A program made the position numbers and the translations under genes. The notes below the pieces were generated by a model that saw nothing but the letters and a program-made list of their open reading frames with translations, did no database searches and was not told the origin of the DNA. This document shows, piece by piece, positions 47,801-58,357 of a stretch of 64,000 nucleotides of DNA; the stretch's first letter is position 1; each line of letters begins with the position of its first letter. The stretch comes from Monocercomonoides exilis. Its lineage: Eukaryota > Preaxostyla > Oxymonadida > Polymastigidae. The DNA is taken from contig LSRY02000023.1 of assembly GCA_001643675.2 (NCBI GenBank), forward strand, positions 1,278,501-1,342,500. Direction: 5' to 3'.

Positions 47801-48805
47801 TGTGAGGAGATGATGAAGAAGGAAGAGGAGGAAAAGGAAAAAGAAAAGGAAAGAGAAAGAGAAGAATTATTGAAGAAGAAAGAAGAGGAAGAAAGAGAAA
47901 GAGAAGCCAAAAAGAAAGAAGAAGAAGAGATTGAAAGAAAGAGAAGAGAAGACGAAGAGAATCAAAAGAAGAAAGAAGAAGAAGAAGCAAAGAAGAAAGA
48001 GAAGGAAGAAGAAGAAGATGAAGAGGAGGAGGAGGAAGAAGAGGAAGAAGAATCAGAAGAAACAGAGATGGTTTGCTTATCAATTCCTGTGAATTCGCGA
48101 GAGAGCAAAGAATTGTGGATGAATGTTGATGCAAATGATCAACAGATGAATGAAGCAGTGGAATTGTTCTGTGAAAGGAACAAGATTAAAAAGAAGCAGA
48201 AAGAGCAGATTAAACAGAAAGTGAAGAAGGAAATAGAAGAAATAAGAAGAAGGAAGGAGAAAATGATTGAGAATGAAAAGAAGGAGAAGGAGGAGAAAGA
48301 AGGGGAGAAAGAAGAGGAGAAAGAGAAAGAAGATGAAGATGAGGAGAAGGAAGAAGAAGAAAAAGAAAAATCAATTCAAAAGAAGGAAGAAGAAGAAGAA
48401 GGAGAGAATGAAGAAGCAATCGCTGAAAGTGAAGGAGATGATAGTTTGACAGTCAGCTCTGATTCAAATAGCGAAGAGGCACAATTGACTGAAGAAGTGA
48501 AAGAAGAGGAGAAAAGAATGGAAGAGGAAGGAGAAGGAGAAGAAAAGGAGAAAGAAAGAGAAAAAGACGAGGAACGTGAAGAAGGTGAAGAGAACAAAGA
48601 AGAGAAATCAAAAGTTATTTCAGAGGCAGAATTAACAGACAATGATGAGCAGCAGCAGCAGACACACAAAAGCGAAAAGAAGAAGAAGAAGAAGAGAGAA
48701 TATTCGACTGTGCAGATTGATGTGCCTTTGGAAGAAGGAGAGACAGCTGCGTTGATTGTGCCATTCTCTTTTGAGAGGAAGAAAACAAGCAGAGAGGAAG
48801 AGAAG

Positions 48806-48838
<33 letters not shown>

Positions 48839-50911
48839 AGTGAAGATGAGAATGAAAGAGAAGAGAAAGAGAAAGAGGAAAGAAGAACGCTTGTTCATGC
48901 ATTTTGCATGGAGCATAATTTTGAAGGGAAAAAAGAAGAGATTTTGGAGAAGAAAGTGGAGAAGTTTGTTGAGGAAGCAAGAAGAAGGAAAGAAAACGAG
49001 GAAGAAGGAGAAGAAGAGGAAAAAGAAGAGGAAAATGAAAAAGAAGAAAGAGACAAAGAGAAGAAAGGAAAAGAAGAGAGAAAGAGCAAAAGCAAGCTAA
49101 ATGAGGCGAATGATGCGAGCAGGGCAGTTATGGATGCTGAGCTGAAGAGAAGGCAGCAGATGGCAGAAGAGAGAAGGAACGAGAAGAAGAAGATGAACGA
49201 GAAGAAGATGAACGAGAAGAAGATGAAGGAATTGGAGAAAGAGAGGAGGAGGAAAGAGAAGGAGAAGGAGAAAGAGGAAGCATTACAGAAGATGAGGGAG
49301 GAGCAGAAGAAGAGAGAAGAAAAACATAATCAGCTGAAGCAAGAAGCAGAGAGGAAGAAAGAGGAGAGGCAGAAGGAGCTGAAGAGGAAAGAAGAGGAGA
49401 AAAAGGAAGAGAGGAAGAAAGAGGCAGAACGGAAGAAGAAAGAAGAGGAAGAAAGAAGAAAAGCGATTCCTGTGATCAAAAGAGACCCTGCGCTTTCTTC
49501 TTCTCCTTCTTCCTCTTCGTTTCGCGCTTCTTCTTTGCCTCGTGTGGCGCTTCTGGGCAAGCGAACATCACGTGCGGCAACAAAAGAAGCTTCATCCTCT
49601 CCGCCTCCTCCTCCAAAGCGCAGAAGAAACACTTCCACCCCTCCTCCTCTTCCCCGCGTCGCCTCGCTGCGCCTTTTGGCATCCAGAAATCGCTCTGTTT
49701 CTCCACTCCATTCAACTCCCACACAACAGTACAATTCTGGATCACGCTCGTCCCGTTTTGTCAGCAAGGATTTCTTGCCTCGTGTTGCGCTGATGCGGTA
49801 CAGCACACCCGATGCTCTGTCTACTCCTTCTGCATCTTCTTCCACCCCCAATTCTCGCTCTCGTAGGCGTAGAAGATCGCTTCCTCCGCTTCCGCGTGTT
49901 GCGCAACTGGCATCGATCCGCCCATCTGAGTCTCAACAGCAGACGCCTTCTTCTTCTGCTGCTGGCTTCTTTGCCTCTCCGTTTTCCAGCACAAAATGTG
50001 GCTTCCACAGCTTCTGTGGCAACCAGCCAGCAGGCAAAGCGCCGTGGATACCAGCAGGGTCAGTGAGTGGGTGGAGCGAGCAGAGAGACAGAGAGTCGTT
50101 TGGGCTGGCGCTGATGCCGGGGAAGAGATGGATAGGATTGGAAGAGGAAGAGGAAGAGGATGAGAGAGATGGAGAAGGAGAGGAAGGGAAAAGGGAGAGG
50201 AGGAAGAAGAGAAAGGAGAGGAAAGAGAAGAGAAGAGAGGAAAGCGAAGAAGTTGAGAGTGTTGATAGCACTGAATCAAATGGTGGGTTCGATATTTTTG
50301 CGCAATACAAACTGAAAAAGAAGCTAAGCACACACAAAAAGCAGGAAACAAAACGAGAAAAGAGCGAAGTCAAGATGGAAAGAACTGGAAATGCAGAGGG
50401 CATTCAAGAAAGTGCAAAGAAAAACACCCAACAAGCAGAGTATCGCACTCACCCTGCTTCTGCTCCTCTTTCTGTTCGGCCTCATTCAACGCCTCACACT
50501 CCTTTCACTCCTCAGCAAGGATTCAATTCGATTTCTTCTTCTTCTTCTTCTTCTTCTTCTTCTTCTTCTTCCTCTTCCTCCTCTTCTTCCACCCCTCGCA
50601 CTCGCACTTCCCGTGGGATTCCGTTGACTCCGCTCAATTCCTATCACCCAGGATTCCTTCTTCTGACGGACATTCGCTTTCAACCAGAACATAAATTTCC
50701 ACCAAGCGCTGCGATGAAAAGAGCAAGAAGTGCTGAAAGGGCAAGCGAATCAGAAAAGGAGAAAAGGAGAAAGGGAGGAAGAGGTAGAAGAAGAAGAGGG
50801 AGAGGTGAAGAGAGAGGAAGTGAAAGAAATGAAATGAACAATTTGAATGAAGAGGAGTTTGAGTTTACGGGGAAAAAGGAGAAAAGTCAAAGACTCGAAC
50901 ACAATGTGTGA
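41897..50911 (+). CDS. Giant Ser-rich / Glu-Lys-rich protein of unknown function (four exons, 2,941 aa)
   Basis: Exons are 41897-42029, 42086-42165, 42222-42445 and 42523-50911, with introns of 56, 56 and 77 nt (GTATGA, GTTTGT, GTCTGT); all join in frame from M-S-F-Y-S-V-V. The first 330 or so residues are ordinary globular-looking sequence (for example V-L-D-V-N-L-K-K-L, then I-P-V-V-L-V-V-S-S-S-A). The rest alternates poly-Ser (TCT/TCC) and long Glu/Lys/Arg-rich stretches (charged single helices or disorder), interrupted by short conserved-looking islands. Two islands are similar (48068-48265, and 48710-48790 with 48882-48996): a beta-rich start followed by x-F-C-x-x-x-N/H and a basic helix. 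Four copies of L-P-R-V-A-x-L/M lie at 49534-49909. The basic C-terminus ends in a Lys/Arg-rich region, perhaps a nuclear signal. I do not recognise the family. The length and intact frame through unstable repeats suggest selection. Confidence 0.75.
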
Positions 50912-51446
50912 TGAAGAGTTTGACAATTTGTATGAAATTGCACTGATTAAAAAAAGGAATGAAAGAAAAAGAAAAAGAAGCAGCTTAGTCGGTTTTTAAT
51001 TGAAACGATGTTAATTGATAATCTTTCTCCATGTCTGACGCTTCATATTTTTAATCTCGAATTTATCTTTTTCTTGTCTATTCAAAGAATGACGGACTTT
51101 GTGTCTATCACTAAATGCTTATTTGTTTGATTGCGCTTGTTTTTTCAAATCGTTTCATTTCTTTTCCAATGCTTATTTTTTTAGTTTTTCGTTCTTTTTG
51201 AGAGCTCATGATTAATTGGCTGAAGTTCCGTTTGAATGTGTATTATGTTCACTTCATGCACATTTTCGGACGTTGTACAAATTCAAAAGTTAGTCACAAT
51301 CGATCTTTTTGTTTTAAAATTCAAGTTATTTTTCCAAATTCTGGTTTTATGACAAATGATGTGCTCGATACATTGAAAAAATCTAAAGACAAGTGAAATA
51401 TTTATTCCGAAAAACAAAACGCAATTCATCTCATTTTCTCAAACAT
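50912..51446. other. Intergenic region between convergent genes
   Basis: AT-rich, with a small plus-strand open frame (51208-51396) lacking features. Holds the 3' ends of the giant gene and of the minus-strand pseudogene. Confidence 0.3.
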
Positions 51447-52777
51447 TCACAAGAAATCTGCAATGCTCCATGAAAAATGTCCAGTACTATCTTTCCATAA
51501 AATCAACTTCATTAAGCTTATGATGGCGTCTTCGTATCCTTCTTCTTCCATCTTTTCCAAAAACTCCTTTTTTAAGACTTTTCTTTTCATTTCATCATTT
51601 ACCATTTTCTTCTTTCCTTTCAATCGCTTCGAAACATTCAAAAAGAAGTGCAAGCATCCACATGTTTCAAATTCATTCAATGTTGGTCGTTGAATTTCCT
51701 CCAAAACAGCATCAACAGCTCCTCCTTTCAATAAGATGTCAACTTCTACCGCTCTATTATCAGCTGCTGCTCTAAATAAAAAATTGCAATAAGAGTGAAT
51801 TTCTTTGTAATTATCTCTTGATGCTCTTAACACCCAAGCAATACTTCCGAAAAGACCAATTAATTCTTCATTTCTCGAACGACATTTGCGAAAATATATC
51901 TCCAATGTTTTGAACCATCTTAATAAAATTAGCTCTTCTTTTTCTTTTCCTCGTTCCACTTCATTTTTCTCCCAATCCACACATTTTGATAGCTCTTCCA
52001 GTTCTCTTGTTGTCACTCTTGCATAATGCAGTTCATTCACAATCACTTCTTCCAAGCTTCTGTCATATCTCAATCTGGACATAAAAAATAGCCAAGCAGA
52101 CTGATAAGCAAGTCTTGTAAGATTTCTGCGTTCCTGTTGATGTTTGATGATTTCATTTATTTCCTTCAAATACAGTTCTTGTTCAACATCCTATTAATAA
52201 AAAATGATGAAAATAATAAAATGATATCAAAAAGGAAATAACAACGTTCATACATAAAATTGGTCAACACAACTCAAAGCCAATAAAGCCTTTTCCACTT
52301 CTTTTTGAGCTTTCTCGTTTTCATCTTTCTTCAATGCAACTTTCAGAAGGAAACGCATGCAAATTGTAAGTAATTCATAAGGTGATCCGTTTTTAAGCAA
52401 AAGATAGCATTCACAACTATCAATTAAAAGCTTTTCGTTCTTTTCTTCATTTTTCTCATCTTCATCTACAATCATTTTCTCAAATCTTCCGCGTAGCAAA
52501 GAACTATTAAAGCCATAACCCAACCAGTCCAAAAGAACTTTTCAATATCCCAAGTGCTTCAGTAACCCCATTGCATTTTCCATTTTAATTTTCTCTTCTT
52601 CAATCATTTTGTTAATTTGATTGAAAAATTCTTTGGTGAAAATGGATTTAAATCCTTCTCTGTCCATATATTCCACAATTTCGTTCATTTCTTCGATTTT
52701 CAGTTTTTACTCGTCCTCATCGCAATCTTCAAGTTCGGAAAACAATTCTTCAAAAAATTGAAAAAAGAAAGAATCAT
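51447..52777 (-). pseudogene. Second copy of the oxymonad paralogous family, with two nonsense codons
   Basis: Visible exons on the minus strand are 52777-52254 and 52190-51447, separated by a 63-nt intron (GTATGAAC...AATAG) at the same place as in the copy at 22746-24235. The protein shares F-S-E-L-E, L-L-K-H-L-G-Y, L-L-I-D-S-C-E-C-Y, Y-Q-S-A-W, C-V-D-W, K-G-G-A-V-D and E-E-E-G-Y-E-D-A-I. Exon 1 contains TAA at 52709-52707 (after D-E-D-E) and TGA at 52544-52542 (in L-G-Y-stop-K-V-L), both in frame. Downstream coding is otherwise intact, so inactivation is recent, or translation begins inside. The tiny first exon was not found. Confidence 0.75.
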
Positions 52778-54552
52778 CTGCAATATATATCAATTATGAT
52801 TGCATGCCAGTGGACTTTTTTGTGTTTTCTGTTTCCTGTATTTTTGAAAATATGTTGAAAACATTAAACAACAAAATTTTGATCATTCATATTGAATTCG
52901 TATATATTTAAATGGAGAAATTGATGAAATATAAAAACTCATAAAAGACAAAAAAATATATGCATTCACGCCATTCTATCTTGTGCGACATTTTCGATTT
53001 GTAATTGCAAAGATACAGAACGCTTTGTCTTTTCACTTTGATGTTATGGTTGCAATGATCGAATTATTTACTTTGAACTGGAATGAAATTGCGCAGAATA
53101 AGAATTCCGTATGTGAGCGTTACCTGTTGAACTAGAAATATTATTTTCTATTTCGACATGGATGCTCGGAAAGATATTCCCAACGACGAAATTTTGTCAG
53201 ATTATTTTTGACAATTGGATTGCCAGGAGGAATACAACAATTTTGAAGATAGCAAAAAAGATGTAGTGTATGTGATTTTTATTGTTCTGTTTGTTGTGAA
53301 GGTATTTCCATCTGTATCCTTTCCAAAGCCTGGGAATCCGAATAATTGTTGAAATGGCCAATCTCCGCTTTGTGGAGCAATACGATGTGAATGGAGCTTA
53401 TTATTGTATAGACATTGGGAAATAAATGAAGTTGCGCAATATACATGAATTTCATGATTTTTATTTGGAACAAGAGATGAAAACAAATTCAACTGATGTT
53501 TAAAAAATGAAGATTTTTTGATGGTATTCTGTGAAGGACAAAATCTGCACAATATTGCATAGCATTTTGGAATGTTAGGCAGGGAGAGCAGTTTGGGGTA
53601 TTTTTTGGCAAGGAAAGTGGCTGGCAATATCGAGGGAAGGATATTTATCACAAAAAAGGCAAGAATTCAATGGAAAAAAGGAGAACCCCAAAATATCAGT
53701 TTTATTTATAAGGTTTTCCTGTTTCTCGGACTGCGCTGGGCAGACATGGAAAGCGATGAAATTCTATTTCTGATTCCGCTTTTGCTTCAAAAGAAAGGAG
53801 AAACAACAACTGCGAGACATTCAATTGTTAAGTATTTTTTAGCAATCGAAGGGCATTCACGTCAGCCGCTTTTGGATTTCATTTTTCGAAGGTTCAGCCA
53901 TTTTGAACAAAAGAGGCAATTTTATATTGAAACATATTTCCTTCGGAGTTGGTGCAATGGAAGAGAAATTGGAGTCATCATCCTATTCAACCTTCATCGT
54001 CATTCAACAGAATGCTTATTATTGCATCCCTTTTATATGTTTGTGCATGTGCCATTGGCTTTCTCCTCTTGAACGTCGAAGAATTAGTTTCTTCCAGACT
54101 GTGATATGCAACACGAGCACAGCTGAATGAATGCCGACTTTTTTCATCTATCTTCGTCAGAGTTGAAATGAAGAACAGCAAACTCCTTCAATTCATAATC
54201 ATCGCATCTTTCCTTCGTCTTCCAAGCATTTCATTGGCTTCTGATTGTTTTCACTCACACAGGCCAAAGAGTTGTACACTTCAAACACAAAAGACGAATT
54301 TCTTCATTCTTCTTCAACAGCTTCACTTCATCTTCCTTTGTCGTCCAATTTTCTTTTTCTCCATCTTCTCTTTCGTTGGCTCATAATCCTCAACTAAAAC
54401 AACGATTTTCTGTTTATCTGTATTTCTTCGAAGCTTCTTCATTTTCTTCTTCTCAGTTGTCTTTTTCTGCATTTCCATTTTTTATCTTTTCTTTCACTGA
54501 ATGGAAAAGCATCAATTTCAGTATCGTTTCAAGTTCAAGCAGCAGACAATAA
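52778..54552. other. Gene-poor region with one uncertain open frame (53572-54072)
   Basis: A plus-strand ATG frame at 53572-54072 (166 codons) encodes a mixed hydrophobic/basic protein without a recognisable domain. Other frames over the same interval also stay open for long stretches, so it may be decayed coding DNA rather than a gene. The stretch 54170-54480 reads as frameshifted Lys/Glu-rich remnants on the minus strand. Confidence 0.25.
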
Positions 54553-54569
54553 AACCTCCCCAAACTGAT

Positions 54570-54654
54570 TTCTTCTTCTTCTTCTTCTTCTTCTTCTTCT
54601 TCTTCTTCTTCTTCTTCTTCTTCTTCTTCTTCTTCTTCTTCTTCTTCTTCTTCT
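54570..54654. repeat. (TTC)n microsatellite
   Basis: About 28 uninterrupted TTC/TCT units, continuing as imperfect TTC/TCC repeats to about 54690. It would read poly-Ser on the plus strand or poly-Glu/Lys on the minus strand. Confidence 0.95.
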
Positions 54655-54677
54655 TTTTCTTCTTCCTCTTCTTCCTC

Positions 54678-54762
54678 TTCTTTATTCTTCTCATATAATG
54701 CATCATCTTCTTCTTCTATTTCTTCTCTTTCCTCTTGTTTTTCTTGTTCTTCCATTTTCTGT
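54678..54762 (-). repeat. Inverted 85-bp copy of part of the giant gene
   Basis: The reverse complement of 54678-54762 matches 46387-46471 inside the giant gene with a single mismatch (TTATAT against TTAAAT). The duplicated peptide reads M-E-E-Q-E-K-Q-E-E-R-E-E. It lies directly beside the TTC microsatellite. Confidence 0.85.
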
Positions 54763-54927
54763 TCTTCTTCTTCTTTTTCAGAACCTTCATTACATGCTGC
54801 ATCAGCGGACGAGTCGAAAAATGCAAATGGAGACGAGGAAGAAGGGGGAAGCGATGGAGCAATTTTTTTAAGACTAAAAGCTGAGAATAAGTTGAAAGCA
54901 TATTTGCAGACTTATTCCTTTGACTGA
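54763..54927 (+). pseudogene. Orphan coding fragment after a Ser-rich open frame
   Basis: On the plus strand the frame is open from 54553 through the TTC tract (poly-Ser) to TGA at 54925-54927. After the repeat it encodes a well-mixed tail, E-P-S-L-H-A-A-S-A-D-E-S, an acidic patch, then F-L-R-L-K-A-E-N-K-L. No start codon precedes the repeat. It may be the last exon of a lost gene fused to the inverted repeat copy. Function unknown. Confidence 0.35.
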
Positions 54928-56152
54928 GATTCACACTGTCATTTGAATCCGTTTTATAAAGACAAGCGATAATTCTGACAACAAAAGGCGAATGCTTCGG
55001 AGATGATCAGGCGGAATATGCAGAGCAAAAAAAGAAAGAAAGAACGATAGATAGAAAGAATGAAGCACATGAAACAAAAGTGGTTACAGCAATAGGCAAA
55101 CAGTTCTCAGTTTATGTACTGCAACTCTGTTGAAGCGCATTTGTGTTGAATGATTCCTTTCTTTCCTTTTTTTATTCGCAGTTATTGAATCGTCACCAAC
55201 TTCTTCCCAACCATATTTTCAATTACACCCATTCGATCTTCACAGAAGCGAATTCTACGAATGATATTTCAATATCTTCTTCTTCAATAAACTCATAAAA
55301 GATTTATTAAGATTATAATTCCTTCTTTCTGATCATTTTTTTTTTCATTGAAAATTCCGAAACTCAGTCGAAGACAGACGTATCAAGTGGAATTGAAATG
55401 AAACACGCCAAATTTACAAAAGAAGCACACACAAAGGCAGCAAATACAAAGAAGAAGAGTCGGGGGAAAGAAGTGAAAGATGAATGTTTCATTTGGAATT
55501 TGCATAAAAGTGGGCATTTCAATGAGAATTTAGCAACTTTTTCTTTTCAATTGAGTACTTTTATGATTATATAGAAAATCAAATTATTAAAGGAAGAAAT
55601 ATTGGGAAACCTCATTTTCAAATTCCCAAACGTCTGGAAAGCCTATCCTTCATGAAATTTTGCTTTGAAGAACACTCAGCGAATTTTCTTCAAATTTCTC
55701 TTTCGATGGAAAGAAAATGAAGAAAATGGGAAGGAAAAATTTGAAAAGAAATTCTATTTCAAAGGCTTTCTCTTAAAAGGTTAAACGAAAATTTACTTCT
55801 TGTTTGAATAATAATATGAAGAATTATTATTATATTTGTTTATGGAATTTTGATCTGAATTTAAATTTGATGAGAAGGGGTTATGGGGCATAATATTTTT
55901 TGCATTTTTAATGTGAACAGAGAAAAAATGCCAACATGATAGTATATAAAAAATATACATTTTAAAAAAATATTTGTATCACATCATGAGTTAAATATAA
56001 AATATTTTTTCAATTCTATTTGTGTTTGTCTTTGAAAAAGACAATTAGTTTCTTAATATAAAAATTCACTTATTTTCTTTTTTTGAAAAAGAAATCCACC
56101 AATACTTAAAGAATAAATTATCAAATTGCAGATAAATATATATATGTATATA
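54928..56152. other. Gene-free AT-rich region
   Basis: No gene recognised; short purine-rich stretches only. Confidence 0.35.
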
Positions 56153-56396
56153 TATATATGATTCTTTTTGAAAAGTCGCAAATGTTTTATTTTCAAATAA
56201 ATCAAAATTTTCACATTTTGCTCAAATTTATGTTTTCACTCACGAATCTTCTTCAGAATGCATATAATAGCATTATCCAGAAATAGGCTCCATATTAGTA
56301 AAGTTTGGTGCATGCAAACAAAATTTTTAGCTAAATTTGTAATTATTGATTTATTTGAAAATCAATCATTTGCGACTTTTCAAAAATAATCACCCC
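56153..56396. mobile_element. MITE 4 (divergent member of the TGGGTGATT family)
   Basis: The left arm GATTCTTTTTGAAAAGTCGC (from 56160) is mirrored by the right arm ending GCGACTTTTCAAAAATAATC then ACCCC before TA (56397-56398). The inner arms (TTTCAAATAAATCAA) also pair. The left tip is blurred by a TATATA tract, so the left boundary is approximate. Confidence 0.75.
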
Positions 56397-56910
56397 TATT
56401 TATACAGTCAATACAATATATAATCACAACGAATATAATCACATTCGTTAATATTCACATTTTTCCATGCACCGACATTTTTGGCCAATTTCTCATTCAT
56501 TTTCCATCGCATATAATCACAGGACTGAAAATATATTATCCCATTTTTTATTATTATGGGGGATTTTTGCTATGAAAAATCGAATTTCTGATCAAAATTA
56601 TGAATTTTTGATATTTCAATATTATGTTTTAATAAGTCTGAATAACATAACAAAACATGAAAAAATGTAATTTCTATTGAAAAATGTGTTTTTGAGGAAT
56701 TCAACTAAATTAAAAACTCGTACCAAAATTAATTAATGAATAAATTGATATTTATTTTTTCTATTTTAAGTCACTCCGCATACAATCACAATCGGATTTT
56801 GTCACAAAAAGAAGTGCAAAAATTAAAGTGATATTATAGTATTTTGACTGAATTCAAATGTTGGGTCCTATGATTCATAATTAAGATGGTTCCTTTTAAT
56901 TCCACCTTTC
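56397..56910. other. AT-rich region with repeated (A/C)TAATCACA motifs, left flank of the viral insert
   Basis: TATAATCACA or a near copy occurs at about 56421, 56436, 56511 and 56780, in the same orientation and irregularly spaced. No gene. The boundary between host and viral DNA lies somewhere here or just to the right. Confidence 0.35.
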
Positions 56911-57189
56911 TTAAAAATTTTCTCTAAAAATTATTTTCCGTGCATTACGCATGACAGGGCGTCGATCTGGAGACACCCCAGCAATTCTTAACCTTCTCTT
57001 AATCATGGCACTTCGACAGCGCAATTTAACAACTACTTTTCCTTCAATAGGTGTCGCTCTGCGCTGATTCTTACCATCATTTCGATGGTGATCGTCTTTC
57101 CACGGAAACTCAGCCACATTCCTATTCCTTATGCCTTTCCAATTCAAGAACTCCCATTTTCTAACTGGATTTTTTTTCCAATTAACCAT
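56911..57189 (-). CDS. Basic 92-aa open frame next to viral origin 1 (possibly a truncated viral gene)
   Basis: ATG at 57189, only 47 bases from the stem of origin 1 and divergent from Rep, the same layout as the third viral gene at origin 2. The product is rich in Lys, Arg and Trp (for example W-K-K-N-P-V-R-K-W-E) but shows no similarity I can see to the third gene or to the capsid. It could be the remnant of the divergent gene of another viral genome joined at the origin, or a chance frame. Confidence 0.4.
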   Translation of the reverse strand: MVNWKKNPVRKWEFLNWKGIRNRNVAEFPWKDDHHRNDGKNQRRATPIEGKVVVKLRCRSAMIKRRLRIAGVSPDRRPVMRNARKIIFRENF

Positions 57190-57220
57190 TTTTGATCTAA
57201 CCCTTAATTATTTCCGACCT

Positions 57221-57270
57221 CTCAGAAGTCTCAGAAGTTGCCGATAGGTAATACTAAACTATCGGCAACT
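57221..57270. promoter_or_regulatory. CRESS-virus replication origin 1: iterons and stem-loop with nonamer
   Basis: Two direct copies of CTCAGAAGT (57221-57229 and 57230-57238) run into a hairpin. Its arms, AGTTGCCGATAG (57236-57247) and CTATCGGCAACT (57259-57270), pair perfectly over 12 bp around an 11-nt loop. The loop contains GTAATACTA, that is TAGTATTAC on the minus strand: the circovirus-type nonamer that Rep nicks. The repeats are probable Rep-binding iterons. Confidence 0.9.
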
Positions 57271-57329
57271 AATTATGGGTTCGGAAAAATTTTTGATCTG
57301 ACCCATAAAATAAAATATATTTATCCTTG

Positions 57330-58268
57330 ATGTCACTACTTACAAACATGAGAGGAAGAGCATGGTGTTTTACACTAAACAATTATACAGATGCAGAATA
57401 CGAAAAAATAAAACGAATAGACTGCCGATATCTAGTAGTAGGCAAGGAAGTAGGTGAATTAGGAACTCCTCATCTACAGGGCTACGTATACTTCAAGAAC
57501 CAGAAAGCATTTAATACTATCAAACATATAATAGGGGATAGAGCTCATCTGGAAACTGCAAAAGGATCTCCCGAAGACAACAGGAAATATTGTTCAAAAG
57601 AAAATAACTATTTCGAAAAAGGAGAACTGCCACAACAAGGGAATAGATCAGATATAGACAAAGCTATATCTATGATTCAAGAAGGGAAATCAATAACAGA
57701 AGTAGCGAAAGAAATGCCTAAACAAATAGTATTGCATGGAAAAGGACTAACACATCTACATAATATATTGCAAGAAGAAAAACAAGGCGATAGACCAGAA
57801 AGAAGAGAAACTTACTGGCTATGGGGTGAAACAGGATCTGGAAAGACTACCTACGTAAAAAATAAAGAAAAGGAATTAAAGGAATCATTAGGTTGGAGAT
57901 GCTATAACTGGCCAGTTTCTCCTGGCTTTTTCACAAATTACACTAATCAAGAAATTGCAGTTTTTGATGATTTCGATCCTGACATTATGGATTTCAAAAT
58001 GTTCTTAAAGATAACAGACCCATGGTGCAATCCTGCGATTAACACAAAAGGTGATTCAGGTACATTTACTTCGAACCTAGTATTCTTTACAGCTACAGAA
58101 CCTGCTGAAACAATTCTAAAAAAATGTGTAGCTACAAAAAGTCAGATGGGTCAAGTAACAAGAAGAGTAAAGAACATTCATGTTCCTTATGACCTAGAAG
58201 AACCTAATGAATTAGATGAAACACTTCCCACTCAACCAGATAATGAAGATTTTATTAATCAACTTTAA
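57330..58268 (+). CDS. CRESS-virus replication-associated protein Rep (intact)
   Basis: 312 residues from the ATG at 57330. The N-terminal HUH endonuclease has all three motifs: I, C-F-T-L-N-N-Y (13-19); II, P-H-L-Q-G-Y (47-52); III, Y-C-S-K (87-90) with the nicking Tyr87. The C-terminal superfamily 3 helicase shows Walker A G-E-T-G-S-G-K-T-T (166-174), Walker B V-F-D-D-F-D (211-216), a motif C region V-F-F-T-A-T-E-P (251-258) in which the usual Asn is not obvious, and an arginine-finger-like T-R-R-V. Rep nicks the origin loop to start rolling-circle replication. The frame is complete and ends before an AATAAA at 58327. Whether it is expressed in the host is unknown. Confidence 0.94.
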   Translation: MSLLTNMRGRAWCFTLNNYTDAEYEKIKRIDCRYLVVGKEVGELGTPHLQGYVYFKNQKAFNTIKHIIGDRAHLETAKGSPEDNRKYCSKENNYFEKGELPQQGNRSDIDKAISMIQEGKSITEVAKEMPKQIVLHGKGLTHLHNILQEEKQGDRPERRETYWLWGETGSGKTTYVKNKEKELKESLGWRCYNWPVSPGFFTNYTNQEIAVFDDFDPDIMDFKMFLKITDPWCNPAINTKGDSGTFTSNLVFFTATEPAETILKKCVATKSQMGQVTRRVKNIHVPYDLEEPNELDETLPTQPDNEDFINQL

Positions 58269-58357
58269 TTTTTATTTGCTCATTTTTCACATATCTTAAT
58301 TTGAGAGTATTAACATGCGTATTATTAATAAAATGAAACGTTTTTCTTAAAAAAAAA

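Noticed and set aside
43606-50403. Many minus-strand Ser/Phe/Leu-rich frames opposite the giant gene
   Set aside because: They are antisense readings of GAA/TCT repeats; the plus-strand frame is the only one continuous through all segments and joined to spliced exons.
54453-54755. Minus-strand Glu-rich frame as a gene
   Set aside because: It is the inverted copy of part of the giant gene plus the TTC microsatellite; no independent start region or domain.
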